Of a stretch of 64,000 bases of DNA, positions 27,853 through 39,890 are shown piece by piece (the first letter of the stretch is position 1; each line of letters starts with the position of its first letter). The stretch covers positions 620,001 through 684,000 of the forward strand of contig JASANH010000735.1 in the NCBI GenBank assembly GCA_030248295.1, given 5' to 3'. This stretch comes from Mesodorylaimus sp. YZB2_4. Taxonomy: Eukaryota > Nematoda > Enoplea > Dorylaimida > Dorylaimidae. The notes under the pieces were generated by a model. That model saw only the letters and a program-made list of their open reading frames with translations. It was not told the DNA's origin and searched no databases. The position numbers and the translations under genes are program-made.

Positions 27853-28386
27853 GCCCTCTTATTCAATCATACATTAGAAACCGAAAATATTCCACACAAA
27901 AACCACTTTCCAGACTGTTTCAAATTATTCCACTCTCTCGCTTCTTTCTTCGCGAAACTACGTTTTTCACGACGATTCTTGCTACGAAAAAAGGCGAGAA
28001 CGAAAACTCACGAGGAAAAAGAAGAAAACGAGAAGAAACGAAAGAAATGAGGAAGAAAGAGGCAGCCGACTGGCACGCACACTCGCACACGACCACCAAA
28101 CCTGAGCATCACGTGATAATGGAGTGGATAAAAAATGAAATTACAAAGCATATCTCGAAAAGTAGATGTTTATAAATTTAAACAATTGTAAAACTAATCG
28201 AAGAAAAGATTAAATCGTGTTTTGTTTATCATTAGGCAACCAAAACTCAATAAGTTTAAATTTCGCGCCAAGTTGAAACTCGCGCTACTTATATCAAACG
28301 AGCCCGGTTTGGACGCTTGTGTGTGCGCGTGGGCGAGCAACAGCTGGCAGGGCTGGCAATAATAATCGAGTGAAATATCAAATTTT
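27853..28386. other. Divergent promoter region, CHIC (-) / FLYWCH-type gene (+)
   Basis: 534 bp with an A-rich stretch at 27980-28060 and no recognised exon. The 28050-28110 segment is CA-rich. Confidence 0.45.
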
Positions 28387-29580
28387 ATGTACGAGATATG
28401 CAAAATGGACGTGATGGATGGTGGTGATTTGAAAAGTGGTGGTTCGGGCGGTGTGCAGCCGTCGGCGACGAGCGGCCCCAATCCCTCCTCGAATAATAAT
28501 TACACGTACACGACGGCCACGGCGTTGACGAATGCGGACATTTGTCAGATGTGTTTATTATTGGGCATTCAGGTCATGTGTCCCAACGAGGCCACTAAAC
28601 GTAAGCACACCGACGATCATCGACGGGCGGCGGCCGCATTTCTGAGCTTGGAAGATTGGGCCCTACCTCCGACCGAAGCCCAGATCAGTAAGTGCTTTCC
28701 CCAATTTACGCCCGACTTTTTCCAACATCAGGCCGTGGTGAGTGCGACGAGCGCGCAACCGCCGTCCGTCGAGAATGCGTCTCATTATCGCCATAATCAA
28801 CCTCAGCCGACTCAGCCCCGTCAGCACGTTCAACAGCATCAGGCCAGACTCGCCGCCCCGCCCCCGCCTCCGCAACGAACTGATAATGAACAAATCCAGC
28901 GAACCGTGGCCGCCATCTTGTTCTCGGCCGGGCCCGGCTCCTCGTCGCCCCCCAAGTCCGCGCCCCTCACTCACAATCGCCTGCTGACTGCCGAGAGTCG
29001 AGAAGCGTCCATATCCGAGGCCGTGGCCACTGTGGCCGCCAATGCATCGGGGCCCAGTTCCTCCTTCGACGAGGCCACTGCTTCGACCAGTTCCAACAAC
29101 GCGGCCAAGAAGTCGCGTTCTCGATCTGCTGGCGGGGCCAAGAAGCGCCCCAAGACTGCGACATTGAAAAATGGTCAGGGAACCCCGTCGGGCGAGCCCG
29201 ATGTCAAGGAGCAATTCACCAAAAGCGTCATCGCCGCCATGTAAGTGGGGGGGGGCTCGGCGGGGACCCCTGACTCACCCTTCCGTTTCAGCGAGGCGAG
29301 TGTTGGCAGTGGTGAGGCGGAGACCAATTTCCAGCTGGTCCGGGACAAGCCGTCGTGCAAGTGGCCTCGGTTCATCATCGACGGGTACGCTTACCGCGTG
29401 GGCAGGGTCTACTCGACGGGCAAGTGCGAGCTGCGTTGCATCCTCAAGCAGGGCTGCAATGGCAAAGCCGTGGTCGAGAAGAACGGCACCGGCTACGTGG
29501 CGCGCATCGTGCCCGGCTCGGTGCATTTCCACAGCCCGCCCACCTTCTCGAAAGCGGACGACAAGGCTTCGATGGTTTGA
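28387..29580 (+). CDS. FLYWCH-type zinc-finger protein
   Basis: Two exons (28387-29240, 29292-29580) give about 380 residues; the start could be the second in-frame Met at 28405. The N-terminal half has one ordered block (LTNADICQMCLLLGIQVMCP and LPPTEAQISKCFPQFTPDFF), then a long low-complexity linker rich in Pro, Gln, Ala and Ser and a basic patch (KKSRSRSAGGAKKRPK). The C-terminal exon carries FIIDGYAYRVGRVYSTGK, RCILKQGCNGKAVV and ending in H-F-H, which fits the FLYWCH/WRKY-GCM1-like C2H2 fold (C...C...H-x-H). It is probably a sequence-specific DNA-binding regulator. The C-terminal assignment is good; the N-terminal block is unrecognised. Confidence 0.7.
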
Positions 29581-29796
29581 CCCGTCTCGACTGGTTAGTT
29601 AGGTTCCTAGTGGTGTGCACTCTACTATGATGCCTAGTCTCGCTATCCATGCGTGGTTATGCATTTACGCTTTGTGTTTAGCTTAGCCTACTGCCCACAA
29701 ACACGGCATACTTAGCACGTTTCTAAGATCAAAAGGTCAAAGAATAACAAAAGCACCAGCATGTACAAATTGTACACAAACCCAAACCCGCCCCGA

Positions 29797-32700
29797 TCAC
29801 ACCTCCAACAGTCCACTGACAGTGTTGCAGAATCGGTCCTTGTCCTCGGCCTTGAGCAGAATGACTGAAAGCAAGAGCCGCGTCTACTCCGACACTACTC
29901 GGCCCGAAAACACTTACCGAAATTGTCGAAATAATCGTGCGCTGTCCGACATCGAATTCGTTGTGCCACGCGTTGGAACGCTTGCCCGAGGCAGCTGCAA
30001 CCGAGCCGAGTCTTATCGCGCACTAACCAAGCCAGGCCCACTTACTTCATCGGCTTGTCGCCCTCGGTCAAAGTGAATATAGGCGCGATGCCAGCCACCA
30101 AAAACCAGTCGCCTCCATCGCCGTTAGCGCCTCGGGGGATCATGATGATCATCGGCTTGTTCCTGTGCTTCTGCCCGTTTTTCTATAAAGAACTGCATAA
30201 TCTGGGGACAACGGCCTCAAAAAGGCTGACGCAGAACTTGCAAACGAGCGGGCAACTAAGGATATGAACAATAGAATTTGCAGCTCAAATGCTACTTACT
30301 ATGGGCTTGCATGTTTTCCCGCCATTTTTCATATTTGAATTTGAACCAGTTCTCCCATGGCTTACAATAGACATGCTACAGTACCTATGCCGAACTGTCC
30401 CTTTGAACCCGCCATCTTAGGCATGGTACCTACTGCCTGAGCCCGCCCCTCTGAACCCACCATTTTAGGGTATGGGGCAAACCAGCGCAGCCATTCGCCT
30501 CACCTGAGCGCAAAACGCGCGCAGAAGGCAGTATCCGAGCGTGACCAGGCCGAAGGGCTTGCTGAAGTAGCACCAGCCGGGCGTACCCTGCAATGGAAGA
30601 CGAGTGAGGCCAGGCCAGCCCATGCCAGCTTGCCCTTCTTACCAAGCTCAACTGGGCCAGCAGGAACGTGTTCTGCGGCACGACGTGGCCGCTGTTCAAC
30701 AACGCCTTCACATCCGACCACAACGTTTTCAGGAACGACCTGCTCTGCCGCATGCAATCGTAAAGCAGACTGACACGAGATCTGAAAGGCGAGGGCACGT
30801 TCGGGACGCTCATACAAGCCAGACCACCCGAGAGGGACTTACTTGGAAAGACAATCCACGGCCGTCAGAAAGTTGCTGTCTAAACTATTGCCACTGCCGA
30901 AATGCAGAGCGGCCGAAACGGCCTCGGCAGCGTCGCTGGCCGACACTTTATGACCGAACGAATACTGAGCCGAGAAAGCCACGTAAATCAAATCGCTCAG
31001 TCTGAAACGCAGTCACAGTCATTGCAGGGGCGCCAAGCACGCCTCGACCACTCACCCGTATTTCTCCAGTTTCTCCTCGACCGCCCTGTGCACCTCTTTC
31101 CGAAGATTGCCGTCCATGGCGCTGTATCGTTGTCGACACTGGGTCAACGGGAGCCTGGAACAGGAAATGTAGGCCCGACACCGAACCCTCCCTCCTCACA
31201 CAAGGCACCGTCTCGACTCGGCTGACACTCATTTGCACATACTCACCCAAGATCGGCCAAGAATGTTTGCAGCTTGCACTCGCCACCGAATGTCCACGAT
31301 TTGAAATGGCAGGCCGTGCTCGCCGTGTGTCGCAGACTCTCGAAAAGTGACCACGATCGATACAGCGACAACAATAAGCTAAAACGAGTGAGCTGCATTC
31401 GGATACCACTTGCAACAAGCTGAGATTACTGTAGGTACCGCGGGGCCGACTGGCCAACCAAGGCACTGCTCAGTGCATAAGGCAGCCACAAACACAACCA
31501 TCCCCGCAGGCCAGCCACGTCCACTACGCACGTAAATGAATCAAAGACGACCCCATACAACTGTCACTCTCCCTTTGCCTGTTGATCTACCCGTGTTCCC
31601 CGGCCCCATGCACAGTGCACTGCCATAATCCCTCACACACTGGCCCTGTTGGCACCCCTCATCCACTTACTCCTTTTCAAAAACCACTTTCAATCGATCG
31701 AGATGCTCGCTATTTTCTTCTTGCACAGTTCGATTCAATCGTTGCAAATGCTGGTACAAATCGGTCGAGCGTAAAACGTACGTTGCCAAATTAATCTTTC
31801 TTTCCAGAAATTGGCTGGTCAATCCGATGCAAGCCCACCTAAAATACGGGCAGTCCACTCGATGCCACGACGCATGATAATACTCTTACCAAAACAGATC
31901 ACTGTTGTCTTTGGACAATTTCCACGCCAATTCGAACAAGAGCACAGCCGACTGAAACAAGACACTGGACTCGCATCATTTCACCCCCTCACTCTGACTC
32001 ACTGAATAAGAATAATAAGCGAACTCGTAATAATCCATCAGAATTCGTTGTCTGCGTAAGAAACGTTCACTACTGGCAAGGCACCGAATCGTGTTAGCAT
32101 AGGATACCTGTTCTCTCTCCACTTTCGGTCATCCTTGGCCAAGTGCACACGCCGTCGCTTCTTTGGTTCGGGAGATGCGAATAGATCATCGCCGCTCTCT
32201 GCCCCCTATAAATGGCAATTACACATTTCCGACGAGAGGAAGGAAGGGAATTTTTCCAATTGCAGACTGATTCTCCGCTTTTTTAACGCCTGATTTTGAA
32301 TGCAATGACAAACACTTCACTAAAAATGAATCAAGTTTTTGGCTCTATATATGCTGGCTACTCGGTGTGGGTTGTAGATCATCAACAGCGAATGAAAAAG
32401 TGAAAAAAGCATTCTCTAAAAATCCCGGTCCAAGTCGGGATTGATCGTCAGCGAGTTTTAACCCTGATCCCGACCCTCGAACGAGCTCTACTAAAAAGTT
32501 GTCAGATTATTCAATCAAATGCCAGAGCAACCCATGTCAAATGCCCAGCTCAGATCAGCCTGCAGTAGTGACTGTGTTGCAAAGGCGGACTGCAGGGATA
32601 TCTTACCGACTGGCCCTCCTGGCTTTGATCACTGTCGCTGGCACTTGCCTCCTCGTCGTCCTCGTATATCTCCCCATAAACGGGCACTCCCAATTCGCCC

Positions 32701-33459
32701 TCCTCTTCCGCATTGATCAGAACACGAAACTTCTCGCCATCGTAAATTGAATCCAAATCGAATGGTCGTCGACTAAAGCAATCATTCGTTGAGGGGTCCC
32801 CCTTTTCTGCACTCGACTCACCTGTCCAAAATGAAAAATACCGTCTCCTCGGCCAGAGATCCGATAGTTTCGACCAAGTTGGCAAAAGCTCCGCAGTTGA
32901 GCAACACGCAAAATTTAACCTAAGAAACCAATAATAACGGAAATCGCAACACTAAAGTCACGGCCAGAAAAGGTTACTTGGGACGCGTGGTCGCTGACCG
33001 CACTGTGAAGATCCTTCAACGAACCAACGGGGACCAGAGTGTACGAAACGTGGTCGCAACGGAACAGAAACTAAAAGCACGTCGAGTAGGCAAACAAGAA
33101 AGAACTTTCGCACAAAAGCTGGGTCCGAAAAAGAAGCTAGTATTGCGTTCGTTCACCTCAAATTTTTAAAAATTATCAGGGTCAGGGCCCCAGTCGAACA
33201 CTAGAGCCCTCAAAATGTTGTGAAAGGATCTGCTTTGCATATTTCATTCGAATTATCTATTAGGACTAAACATACAGTGTCAAAATATCCACGTACCTGT
33301 AAGATTTTAAAGGCGCAAACAGAGTCCGCATCGACATTAGCAATAACCAGAACGTGCTAAAAACAAATATGTCAAAACGGCCTCGACTCCACTCCCAAGT
33401 TTTCTCACCTCGCGTGCAATGACTTCGTAAAATTCGCGTCGAAAATCTTTGATAAGCAT
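29797..33459 (-). CDS. CDC45: CDC45 replication initiation factor
   Basis: About sixteen exons run from ATG 33459 to TGA 29797-29799. Diagnostic segments in order: LIKDFRREFYEVIARE, NVDADSVCAFKILQ (the DHH-like fold motif), FLFRCDHVSYTLVPVGS, an acidic loop (EIYEDDEEASASDSDQS), PEPKKRRRVHLAKDDRKWRE, LLFELAWKLSKDNSDLFWWA, LYRSWSLFESLRHTASTACH, SFLKTLWSDVKALLNSGHVV, KPMIIMIPRGANGDGG and a final VILLKAEDKDRF. These follow the CDC45 family closely. CDC45 joins MCM2-7 and GINS to form the CMG replicative helicase at origins in S phase. A stop-free alternative exon near 30207-30260 was not used, because joining 30508 directly to the exon after TTTATAG gives the family sequence. Confidence 0.92.
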
Positions 33460-33813
33460 AGCCTTAGATTCGATAGCACATCACAGCTCGTCGCGATTGA
33501 TTCTTATTCCAACAAGCAACCGGATCAGATTCGATCGTACACAAAAATGCATTCGAACGGCAAACGGAAAAAATGCGAAGGCTGCAACACGGGCGAGGGC
33601 CACGCGCACACCGACTTCAAAGCGCGGGAATTCAAATATTTTTACTGACACCACTCCGAAACTCCATTCGCACACAAATATTTCAGAAACTACGAGTGAA
33701 AAAAGAGATTCACAAAATGCACAACGTCACCAAGTGAACAAATTGAAAATATACAGATGATAAATACAGTATTGTAGGTCCTCGTCCAACTGATTCCACT
33801 TTCGTCGCCTTTT
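33460..33813. other. Gap between CDC45 and PTTG1IP-like genes (both -)
   Basis: 354 bp holding the upstream region of CDC45 and the 3' untranslated region of the PTTG1IP-like gene. Short antiparallel ORFs here are not supported by splice sites or family resemblance. Confidence 0.45.
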
Positions 33814-34955
33814 TCAATCGTCTTCCTTCAACAACCCTAAAAATGGAGCATATTTCATTTGGTACCTGCGGGATCGAGTGCGTGCTATTACTCACCGTAT
33901 TTCTGACGCACTTCATTGGCTCGAGCAGTCCGCTCAGCTTTCCTGCAGGTCAAACAAGAACGTGTTGGCAGCTAGCCTGATCCAAGACGGTCATCCTGCG
34001 GGTCCCCCTGGGAGCTGCCACAGTGGCGTGGGGCGCCTCCCCGACCCTATGGGAGAAGGTACACCCATGAGTCTGTACAGGACTTACTTAGCCTCGCTCC
34101 GTTCCCGACGCTCCTCCTCTCGACGCTCCAACTCGGCTTCGTCTCGGGCCATCCTAAAACAGTTTAGTCCGGACCCCTTCCCGTCCTCCAGTCACCACAG
34201 CACAAACCTGGCCGAAGCTCGTTGACGACATTTGCTACGACACCAACAGCAGACCACGATCATGACCACCAAGATTATGGCCGCCAGCACGCTGCACGTG
34301 ATCACCAAGGCCATCACGTTGACTGCAAAGGAGTTGTGCTCACCAAGGGACAGGACACACAACCGGCGTGCTTACACCAGCAATGCTTCCATTTGGCCTC
34401 GGCCCAGCCGCAGTGTTGGAAATAGCTGCTGGCGTGCAACGGATCGTATTCGTAGCAAGCTTCCAAATTACCGGCGCACCAGTAACACTAAATGAGGGCG
34501 GACGTGACCAGCGAGCCAGGGTCGACCGCACCGGGGGCGCTACGGAACAGTACGGGCACGGTCAGCCCGGCCCGTGCCCGTGCCCGTACTGTCCCGAACC
34601 CGTACCAGCAAATCATTACAAAATCGATGCTGTATCGATTTTATAATGATTTGCTGGTGAGATACACTTTCTGTTTTATGGGAACCGGCTGGACGTATTT
34701 AAATTTCCAGCCAGAAAGCCTTCGTCTACTATCAAAAAAATTCCATTTATTAAATCTGCTATTAGATGGAATTTTTGGATTGGCACGGTCGACCCTAGCT
34801 AGCGAGGCCAACACTCGTTCGAGACTCACCTTGGCACTGGACACGCATTCCTCGCACGAGTGGAACGACGAACACGTCGAATTCACTTCGCCCAAACCAA
34901 CATCGGCCAAAGTCAGAATCGCAATCGATATTAATAATTTCCCGATCATTTTCAA
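33814..34955 (-). CDS. PTTG1IP: PTTG1IP-like type I membrane protein with PSI-type cysteine domain
   Basis: Exons from ATG 34955 (or in-frame 34949): 34830-34955, 34376-34487, about 34208-34322, then three short exons to the TGA at 33814-33816. A signal peptide (MIGKLLISIAILTLADVGLG) is followed by CSSFHSCEECVSSAK and CYWCAGNLEACYEYD, a PSI/plexin-like Cys cluster, then KHCW. A transmembrane helix (ALVITCSVLAAIILVVMIVV) leads to a Cys/Arg-rich juxtamembrane stretch and a charged helical tail ending KYGLLKEDD, the PTTG1IP family end. In vertebrates PTTG1IP binds securin and carries trafficking signals; whether that holds here is unknown. The first intron (34488-34829) houses a fold-back element. 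Confidence 0.85.
34511..34804. mobile_element. Fold-back element: nested and serial hairpins inside an intron
   Basis: The outer imperfect inverted repeats are 34511-34530 (with AGGGTCGACCG) and 34785-34804 (with CGGTCGACCCTAG). Inside are: a perfect 15-bp inverted repeat, 34547-34561 and 34578-34592 (ACAGTACGGGCACGG), extendable to 21 bp with two mismatches; 24-bp arms, 34604-34627 and 34635-34658, with one mismatch and a 7-base loop; 7-bp arms at 34687-34693 and 34706-34712; and a perfect 11-bp pair at 34736-34746 and 34766-34776. It has no coding capacity. This looks like a small non-autonomous fold-back or MITE-like insertion. Target-site duplications were not resolved. Confidence 0.65.
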
Positions 34956-35301
34956 CTTGTTTCCCTCGCCAAATTAAAAAAGGAAAAACAGCAAGTCGGA
35001 GAAGGACAAGAATAGCTGTCAGCAGGTGCACGCACACATGTGCCAGGCTCGAAACTGCTTATAACAAACGCGCGCCAATTCAAATTTCCATTAGCGACAG
35101 CCTATTTGCTTTAGGGTCGGCCGAGCGGCTAATGGCGGGAGTCCCTAGCGGAAGTAAGCGATAGGCCGGTGTGTGACATTCCATTTTGGGTGATGGATGG
35201 GTGCGGGGAGGCGAGCGAGGATCGATAATGTACTGGAAAGTGGTCATCAATCAGCGATCAACAACACACGCACACGAGCACTAAGGCTAGGCTAGTCCAC
35301 A
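34956..35301. other. Gap between PTTG1IP-like and PLXDC-like genes (both -)
   Basis: 346 bp with the PTTG1IP-like promoter and the PLXDC-like 3' untranslated region. No exon or regulatory motif could be supported. Confidence 0.45.
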
Positions 35302-38300
35302 TCACTGACTGCCACTCTTGTCGACCACGGCCGAGTGTCTTCGCTGGGCGCCGACGCCCTGCTCGACGTCCCGCACACTCAGGTCGGTGTTGGAGGCCGA
35401 CTTCTTCTTGTCCACTCGTCCTTGCTCGGCCACCTTCAGGTGCTGCTGACCACTCGACTTGGTCTTGGCCTGCTGCTTGCGAATCTTCTCCCGTCGCAGC
35501 CTCTCCTTCTCCTCGCACTTCTGCTTCGTCCTCAGAGCCTGAGCACCGAGCATGGCCGAACCGCAGCTGTTGAATGAGTCGGGCGGGCGGGCCGAGTCGG
35601 TCGGCGAGTGACGGCCATCGATCGCGCCCCCTCGGCCAACCCGCGATCGCGCCCCCTCATCCCCGAGGACCCCCTAAACACACCATTTACTCATGGACAC
35701 AATCAGTGTGCAATAAAACAATCTGCTCGCACCGTCAATCACAGGTGAATACTATGCGCGCAAAGCGTGAGGATTCGTGTCAAATATGAAAACGAGCAAA
35801 TACAATAAACTCGGAGCAAAAAAATCTTCAAAACCAACAGTTCTCGCCACATTGCATTTTGCATTTGATGGGTAAAACGATTAAGAATAGCCGCAATCAA
35901 TATTCCATGGCTCACATGTGCACTGAGGCCGTGTAGCGAACATCGCCGTGGCTGCCGGGCAAACGCCAGCGGCTTGGTCGATACTGGAAATGAGAGAACT
36001 CGGGGCGGCCATTAATCACAAGATCAACAAGCACTTACGCGGATGAGGAACTGGCCGGACGGCGTGTGCGGGTTGTAATAGGCGTAGACCAACCAGCCCA
36101 CCAACCCGACCACCGTACCCAGCACGAACAGCACAGCCACCACCGAGCCCGACGACATGCCGCCCTGGTGCACCTCTGAAACACACCATCTCTGACCACT
36201 GGCACCACTCTGCACCTCTGACCACTTACTCTGCGCAGTCACCTCGGCCGAGGCCGGCTTCCTCGACTTGCCCGCCATGGGCACGAACTTGTCGGGCACG
36301 ACCGTGCTGGCCTCGACCACCCGGCTCGCATTCTGCCCCTTCTCACCGCCGCCCGTCTTCTCGCCCTCGTCGCCCGAGCAGTACACTTGCACGCTCTGCT
36401 TATTGCACTGCGCGTTCAGCCACTCCTGCCGCCGACGATGCAGCCCCGCGTCGTCCGAACAGAACGCGCCCCCTTGCTCGGTCGGCACGGCGCACCAGCT
36501 GCAGTTGAACTGGGCCAGCGTGGCGTTCATGCACTCGGAACACGTCCGATACGACAGGCAAACTGAAACCAGCCCAGCCAGGTTATGCGGCAGTCCCACG
36601 GATCCCCTCACCTGGCATAGCCTTGATCTCGAACACCACGCCGCTCCTGACCGCCTCCAAAGGCAGTTCGATGCGATGATACTCGTATATCACTCGCCGA
36701 CTCATGGCTGAAACGATCACTAGGTGTGCACTCGGGGGGCGGGCAGACTGAGGCCCACTCACCCCAGCCTGCGTTCGGTCACTATACCACTAGCCCACAC
36801 GCCAAGACCAGAATCAAGAAACGGATGTATTCTCACGGGTGCGAGTTCAACTCCCGCTCGCGACACTTTTTTTCATCGTTTCTCGATTCCATTCTCAGCC
36901 AATGCTTCTATCCAGAACATTGTCCACGCACTGAACAAGCCTTCCCGAAACCAAACACTGATAAGGGTACTTTCGAGTTCCCCTCGTTATGCTACTTGAC
37001 CCCGTGTCCGCTGTACTAGCGTGGCTGGTACTGACAAGTGTGTCTAGCCAAGGGGGTCGCAGGGGAGAACGACTCGTCTGGAGTGGTCGTCTAGCTTCGC
37101 CCGCCTGACAGAGGACCCGGGCCGCCTCGCAACACTGCCAATGGTCGACTGGTCATTTGGGAGCACCACCCCTACGTCCACACGTGTGCCCTCGGATGCT
37201 TGGGAGCCAGACGGGTGCCCGATGTCCCAGCTAGCAGAGGGATCTCCCGACACGCACTCTTCCTAGGATGTTCCTACACGAATGGCAGCCTGCTCCTGAT
37301 TCAGCCGACCCACTTGCTATGTCATACTTTATCCACAGCCAAGCACTCGAAGACTAAGCAACACATTTGACAATCATTTTTCCGAGCCCTCCCCTGTAAG
37401 CGTGAGAGGCAGACGCCTCAACCCACGACCCGGGCCTAGTGAATTGGTCAGTGCAATTCTGAAATCAACCACCTCTTGATGTGTTAATCAACCCGCCATT
37501 CACTCAGCACCACTGCTCTCTGCTCAGGTAGACCGAATGCAAGCCACCCCAGCCCCAGCAGAGGGCTCACTGCCCATTTGATAACCAGTGTCCAGACACC
37601 CCACTCACTCAGAATCATATGCGTGAAGAGGTACGCGTCCGACAAGCCGACCTTGAGCGGGTGATGAAGATCGCTGACCTTCTTGACAGAAATCGGCACC
37701 TGAACAAGCAACATCGTCAAACTTACCACATTTTTTTAAAAACATAACCGAAAACTTACATTTTTATAAACGAACCAAATATCACCGTTCTTGTGCAAAA
37801 CCACTTGAAACGTGAAATTGCCCACTAAAACGTGAAATTATGGTTACTTATTTCTTAGTGATCACCAGAGCACTCGAGCGGTGAGAGGCGAGGGGTGTAG
37901 AGGCTCGACTGCAAACCATACTCTGCCAGTAGCTAGAGCGTCACCCGTCAGAGTGATGTTTCAGCCATGGACAAAGGCGGATCCAGTAGTGCGGACCCAG
38001 TCGTACTACAGAGACGTCCTCTTCGACTTCCCCAAACCTGGACTTCAAACAGAGCATACCTTCAGTTTGGTGCCGCAAAACAACCTGATTCCATTCCACC
38101 ACGAACATATCACCTGCAAACCCAATCTGTACACACAGTACAATCGACCGAAAACGGGCGTGGCCTTACCGGTATCCGCGAACAAGACATTGGCATCCTC
38201 GCTAGTGGTCGTATCGAAATTGGCCATCAACGGAGCGATGTACTGCGTGGCCGCCAACCAGCTGTGCACGTGCTCGCCCACGTACACGAATCCTGAAACA

Positions 38301-39201
38301 CGAATCAGTCAGCAACCAGCATCCACGGCGCCTGCAACCCTATGCCCTCGGACCACAACAGAACGCACCTGTTGTGGCCGGGTGCATGCCATCGACAGGG
38401 CTAGCAAGGAAACCAGACCACGCGGAAGGTGCCGGACCAACGTCCTGCTACCCCTTTCTGCGGTACGCCCTCAGACCACAACAGGCCCACCATAATCCTA
38501 CCTCCAGTCGCAATCGTTATGTTCTCTGTATAATGCCCATAAAAGGGAAATTTGAACGATAATTTCTGACTCTAAAAATATGAAAAATATAAACAAACAG
38601 CTGACTAGGTCTAGAATTCGAGTCCATACCACTGCACGGCGATAAGAATTGGACAACTGCTTGTGCTGCGCTTCTTGCACTCCTTTTTTCCGTGCCAAGG
38701 CAGCCGTATCTTGCCAAAACTCATCGAATTTCCCAGATTCTTGCGAATGAGTGATGACCGTGTAGTATCGATGCGATACCTAAGCGATATCCACCGATGC
38801 CATCTCCAACACAAGCAAATGCAGCCAACTCACCTGCACCCGCGTGGCATTGCCCCACCACTGCGTCTCGTTGGATTTGGCGTGTTCCGTGGTGCCGTTC
38901 TGACTGACCTCGTCATCGTCATCGGGACCGGCCTCCTCGCTCTCTGGCAAATGCAAGTCACGATCGTCGATGGCTTGTCTTTTTTTAATCGGATGTAATT
39001 CAAACGAGTCGTGAAACGGGGCCACGAACTTCTCCGAGTATTCTATGTCATCTAAAGGGTATACGAAAAGGAAAAAACCGTTGTAACATCACTTTTTCAT
39101 ACAAAACCGAAAAATCAATCAGACTTACTCGTTTTCGGAAAAAAGGCCGTCGAAGTTGGCGTGAACACAGCGAAAATCGTTAATGCCGACGCCAAAAACA
39201 T
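35302..39201 (-). CDS. Plexin-domain-containing (PLXDC/TEM7-like) type I membrane protein
   Basis: About twelve exons from ATG 39201. A signal peptide (MFLASALTIFAVFTPTSTAF) and an acidic segment are followed by YYTVITHSQESGKFDEFW, KLSFKFPFYGHYTENITIAT, GEHVHSWLAATQYIAPLMAN, WNQVVLRHQTE, GNFTFQVVLHKNGDIWFVYK, KVSDLHHPLKVGLSDAYLFT and RRVIYEYHRIELPLE, all matching the PLXDC nidogen-like ectodomain in order. A PSI domain follows (CLSYRTCSECMNATLAQFNC and HRRRQEWLNAQC). Then come a transmembrane helix (VVAVLFVLGTVVGLVGWLVY) and PSGQFLIRYRPSRWR. The last exon (about 35302-35566) joins in phase and adds a Lys/Arg/Gln-rich tail not known from vertebrate members. PLXDC proteins are receptors for PEDF-type ligands in vertebrates; the ligand here is unknown. 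Confidence 0.85.
36770..36875 (+). repeat. tRNA-like SINE fragment in a PLXDC-like intron
   Basis: A B-box-like GAGTTCAACTCC at about 36842-36853 is followed by CGCTCGCGACAC and a T-run. An A box is not clear. It is possibly a different tRNA-derived family from the 20826 element. Confidence 0.35.
37318..37440 (-). repeat. tRNA-derived SINE (copy 3), B box lost
   Basis: Read on the minus strand: an A-box region (CGTGGGTTGAGGCGTCTGCC) and CTCTCACGC as in the 47895 copy, then a deletion across the B box, then the shared tail with CTTCGAGTGCTTGGCTGTGG. It lies in the 36719-37480 intron. Confidence 0.6.
38353..38490. repeat. Short duplicated and inverted motif in a PLXDC-like intron
   Basis: CCACAACAG at 38353-38361 is inverted at 38369-38377 (perfect 9-bp arms, 7-base loop) and repeated directly at 38476-38484, each direct copy preceded by a similar CGCCCTC/TGCCCTC-rich stretch. 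Confidence 0.5.
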
Positions 39202-39890
39202 GGCTGCACTTCGAAATGGCTGCGAGAGATTCTCTCATAAAATATGTACACTATTATGTACTGAGCCGAAAAGCTGCCAAAACACTCCCCCGTCCGATTA
39301 TGCCTGTAAAAGGAACAATAGGATAGGTGACTAGTTATTACACAAAAACATATTTTCAGTCCCAGCACGACGCGGAAACAAAAAAAGGCCGACGCATCAA
39401 CGAAGAGTCGGTTTACGCAGCCCCCTTTCCCCGGGTACCTACAAGATTACACGACGGCCGCCCGCGGTCGTCTCTCGCTCGCGTCTTTGTTTACCTGAGC
39501 AATTACCTACGAACGCAACGACTACTCGTCGCCCTCGCTGCCCGATCACCACTCGAAAACCCAACTTGGCTCCCTCCCAAAAATATCGGATCTGATCTCG
39601 ACCCATCGAACACGAGATTATCTCCCCGTCATCAACCCCATTGCGATGGTAACGAAAACAAAGAACTCGTCACGCACTCGATATGGAAAAGAAATCAATC
39701 ACCCAGCCAATCAAACCAACCGACCGACCCAACCGCCAGGGCCGAATACAGTATTCGCGCACAGCACACCTGGCTGCCTATGACAGCGAGGGTGTACCTG
39801 AGCATCAGTACGTATTTGATACAGTAACCCGATGACGATTAACTTTTCAGAAAGAACTTTTCGATAAATATTTGAAAATATCCACTCATA
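39202..39890. other. Divergent promoter region, PLXDC-like (-) / ALKBH4 (+)
   Basis: 689 bp between start codons. A 166-codon plus-strand ORF (39327-39827) is low in family signal and not supported. TATA or Inr elements could not be assigned. Confidence 0.5.

Noticed and set aside
30186..30290. An extra CDC45 exon ending DYAVLYRK
   Set aside because: It has usable splice-like ends, but joining the flanking exons directly gives the conserved CDC45 sequence without it.
36268..36711. A plus-strand ORF over the PLXDC-like PSI exon
   Set aside because: Antisense shadow; the minus frame has the conserved Cys pattern, transmembrane segment and splice sites.
39327..39827. A 166-codon plus-strand ORF upstream of ALKBH4
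   Set aside because: Composition and lack of motifs fit promoter or untranslated sequence; ALKBH4 begins at its own Cys-rich start.
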